A stretch of 64,000 nucleotides of DNA from positions 62,001 to 126,000 of the forward strand of contig NZ_BMXE01000003.1 in NCBI RefSeq assembly GCF_014651595.1, in the 5' to 3' direction. This DNA comes from Pseudovibrio japonicus. GTDB taxonomy: Bacteria; Pseudomonadota; Alphaproteobacteria; Rhizobiales; Stappiaceae. The translations under genes were made by a program, and so were the position numbers. Below the pieces are notes generated by a model. It was not told where the DNA came from. It searched no databases and worked only from the letters and a program-made list of their open reading frames with translations. Positions 63,334 to 64,000 of the stretch are shown in pieces (within the stretch, counting starts at the first letter, position 1; every line of letters starts with the position of its first letter).

Positions 63334-63954
63334 ATGACCGTGGTAACTGAACTGAAAGAAAAGAGCGCTCCAGAGATTACTGAAATGCCGAAGGGTCTTC
63401 AGGCCTTGATCTCGCGTGCGGGGAAATCCAAGAGCTTACCTCCCATCCATCTTTGGAACCCGGATTTTTGCGGTGATCTGGACATGCAGATCAAACGGGA
63501 TGGCTCGTGGTTTTACATGGGAACTCCTATTCAGCGCGAGGCTTTGGTTCACCTGTTTTCAACTGTTCTCAGGCAGGAAGACGACGGAAAGTTTTATCTG
63601 GTCACGCCAGTTGAGAAGATCGGTCTGACTGTCGAGGATGCACCCTTTGTGGCTGTGGAGATGGATATTCACCAGCAAGACGGGGAGCAGGTGGTTACTA
63701 TTCGGACCAATTGCGGCGATGTCGTCGAGGCTGGACCGGAACACCCTATCCGCTTTGTGCAGCAGGATGAGGATGGGGGGCTGAAACCCTATATTCTTGT
63801 TCGTGGCCGGCTGGAAGCGTTGTTTGGGCGGGCGCTGGTGCATGAACTTGCGCCTTACCTGCAAGAGCGGGATGGCCCGCAGGGACGGGTTGTCGGCCTT
63901 GAAAGCCATGGCGAATTTTTCGTGGTGGATACGGTTCAGAACCTTGGATTTTAG
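63334..63954 (+). CDS. DUF1285 family protein
   Basis: The 206-residue product matches DUF1285 (LPPIHLWNPDFCGDLDMQIK, GSWFYMGTPIQREALVHLFS). These are found across proteobacteria; the function is unknown. The start at 63334 has GGTGGA upstream; an ATT at 63292 is rejected. It is divergent from the MoxR operon. Confidence 0.85.
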   Translation: MTVVTELKEKSAPEITEMPKGLQALISRAGKSKSLPPIHLWNPDFCGDLDMQIKRDGSWFYMGTPIQREALVHLFSTVLRQEDDGKFYLVTPVEKIGLTVEDAPFVAVEMDIHQQDGEQVVTIRTNCGDVVEAGPEHPIRFVQQDEDGGLKPYILVRGRLEALFGRALVHELAPYLQERDGPQGRVVGLESHGEFFVVDTVQNLGF

Positions 63955-63981
63955 AAAGATACATTAGGACGGCGCATAATC

Positions 63982-64000
63982 TTGTCTGAGTTTACGGCAG
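63982..64000 (+). CDS. Possible start of next gene (cut by window end)
   Basis: TTG at 63982, 9 bp after AGGACGG, opens a frame coding MSEFTA to the window end. In related genomes a tRNA nucleotidyltransferase gene often follows DUF1285, but six residues cannot show this. Confidence 0.28.

Overview
The window looks like chromosomal DNA of an alphaproteobacterium of moderate G+C, probably a marine member of the Rhodobacterales/Hyphomicrobiales (a Pseudovibrio- or Stappia-like relative is my guess; the genus is not proven). The indicators are a SciP-type CtrA inhibitor beside a CtrA box at fliF, a FlbD-type sigma-54 regulator inside the flagellar cluster, an ECF sigma factor paired with a ChrR-type zinc anti-sigma factor, and an FeS-type bacterial photolyase. 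There is no rRNA, CRISPR array or phage structural gene. One tRNA gene is present, plus a decayed partial copy of it.

Layout. 1-0.6 kb: the end of a napC-like tetraheme cytochrome and its terminator. 0.7-8.4 kb: a photo-oxidative stress block with FeS photolyase, an SDR and an NTF2-like protein on +, a cyclopropane/methyl fatty-acid module (FAD protein, DUF1365, Cfa) on -, and rpoE-chrR. The FAD operon and rpoE share an intergenic region with two divergent, identical ECF-type promoters. 8.4-13.7 kb: a LacI regulator and an ABC importer. 13.7-19.8 kb: ArsR, then arsenite oxidase aioBA, then a c5-like cytochrome fused by a one-base overlap to a Tat-exported FAD oxidase. 19.9-27.6 kb: amino-acid genes (DUF819 permease, a D-amino-acid PLP enzyme, TetR, a tandem Asp/Glu racemase, aspartase, a dicarboxylate/amino-acid symporter).

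28.1-30.4 kb: a MASE1-like histidine kinase and a NarL-type regulator, divergent, with coding starts overlapping by 9 bp. 30.5-38.0 kb: a small secreted protein, then a segment of about 6.8 kb holding an RND efflux operon and an IS3 remnant. This segment is bounded by a 100-bp direct repeat (90% identical) that includes the 3' half of tRNA-Met and its terminator. 38.4-39.6 kb: mnmA.

40.0-51.4 kb: flagellar genes fliK, flgD, sciP, fliF, fliG, fliH-like, fliN, flbD and flhA, with a sigma-54 site before fliK and a CtrA box before fliF. 51.4-55.8 kb: single housekeeping or unknown genes (two GNATs, a membrane-anchored unknown, a phosphoesterase, a Nudix). 55.9-62.8 kb: a MoxR-DUF58-DUF4159-membrane protein operon on -. 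63.3-64.0 kb: a DUF1285 gene and possibly the first codons of the next gene.

Functional links. The 0.7-8.4 kb genes repair light damage and remodel membrane lipids under an ECF/anti-sigma pair. The arsenic block couples periplasmic arsenite oxidation to c-type electron transport. The amino-acid block takes up, racemises and deaminates aspartate. The flagellar block is wired to the CtrA-SciP cell cycle and to sigma-54/FlbD. All functions are read from sequence motifs and family knowledge; no database search was run.
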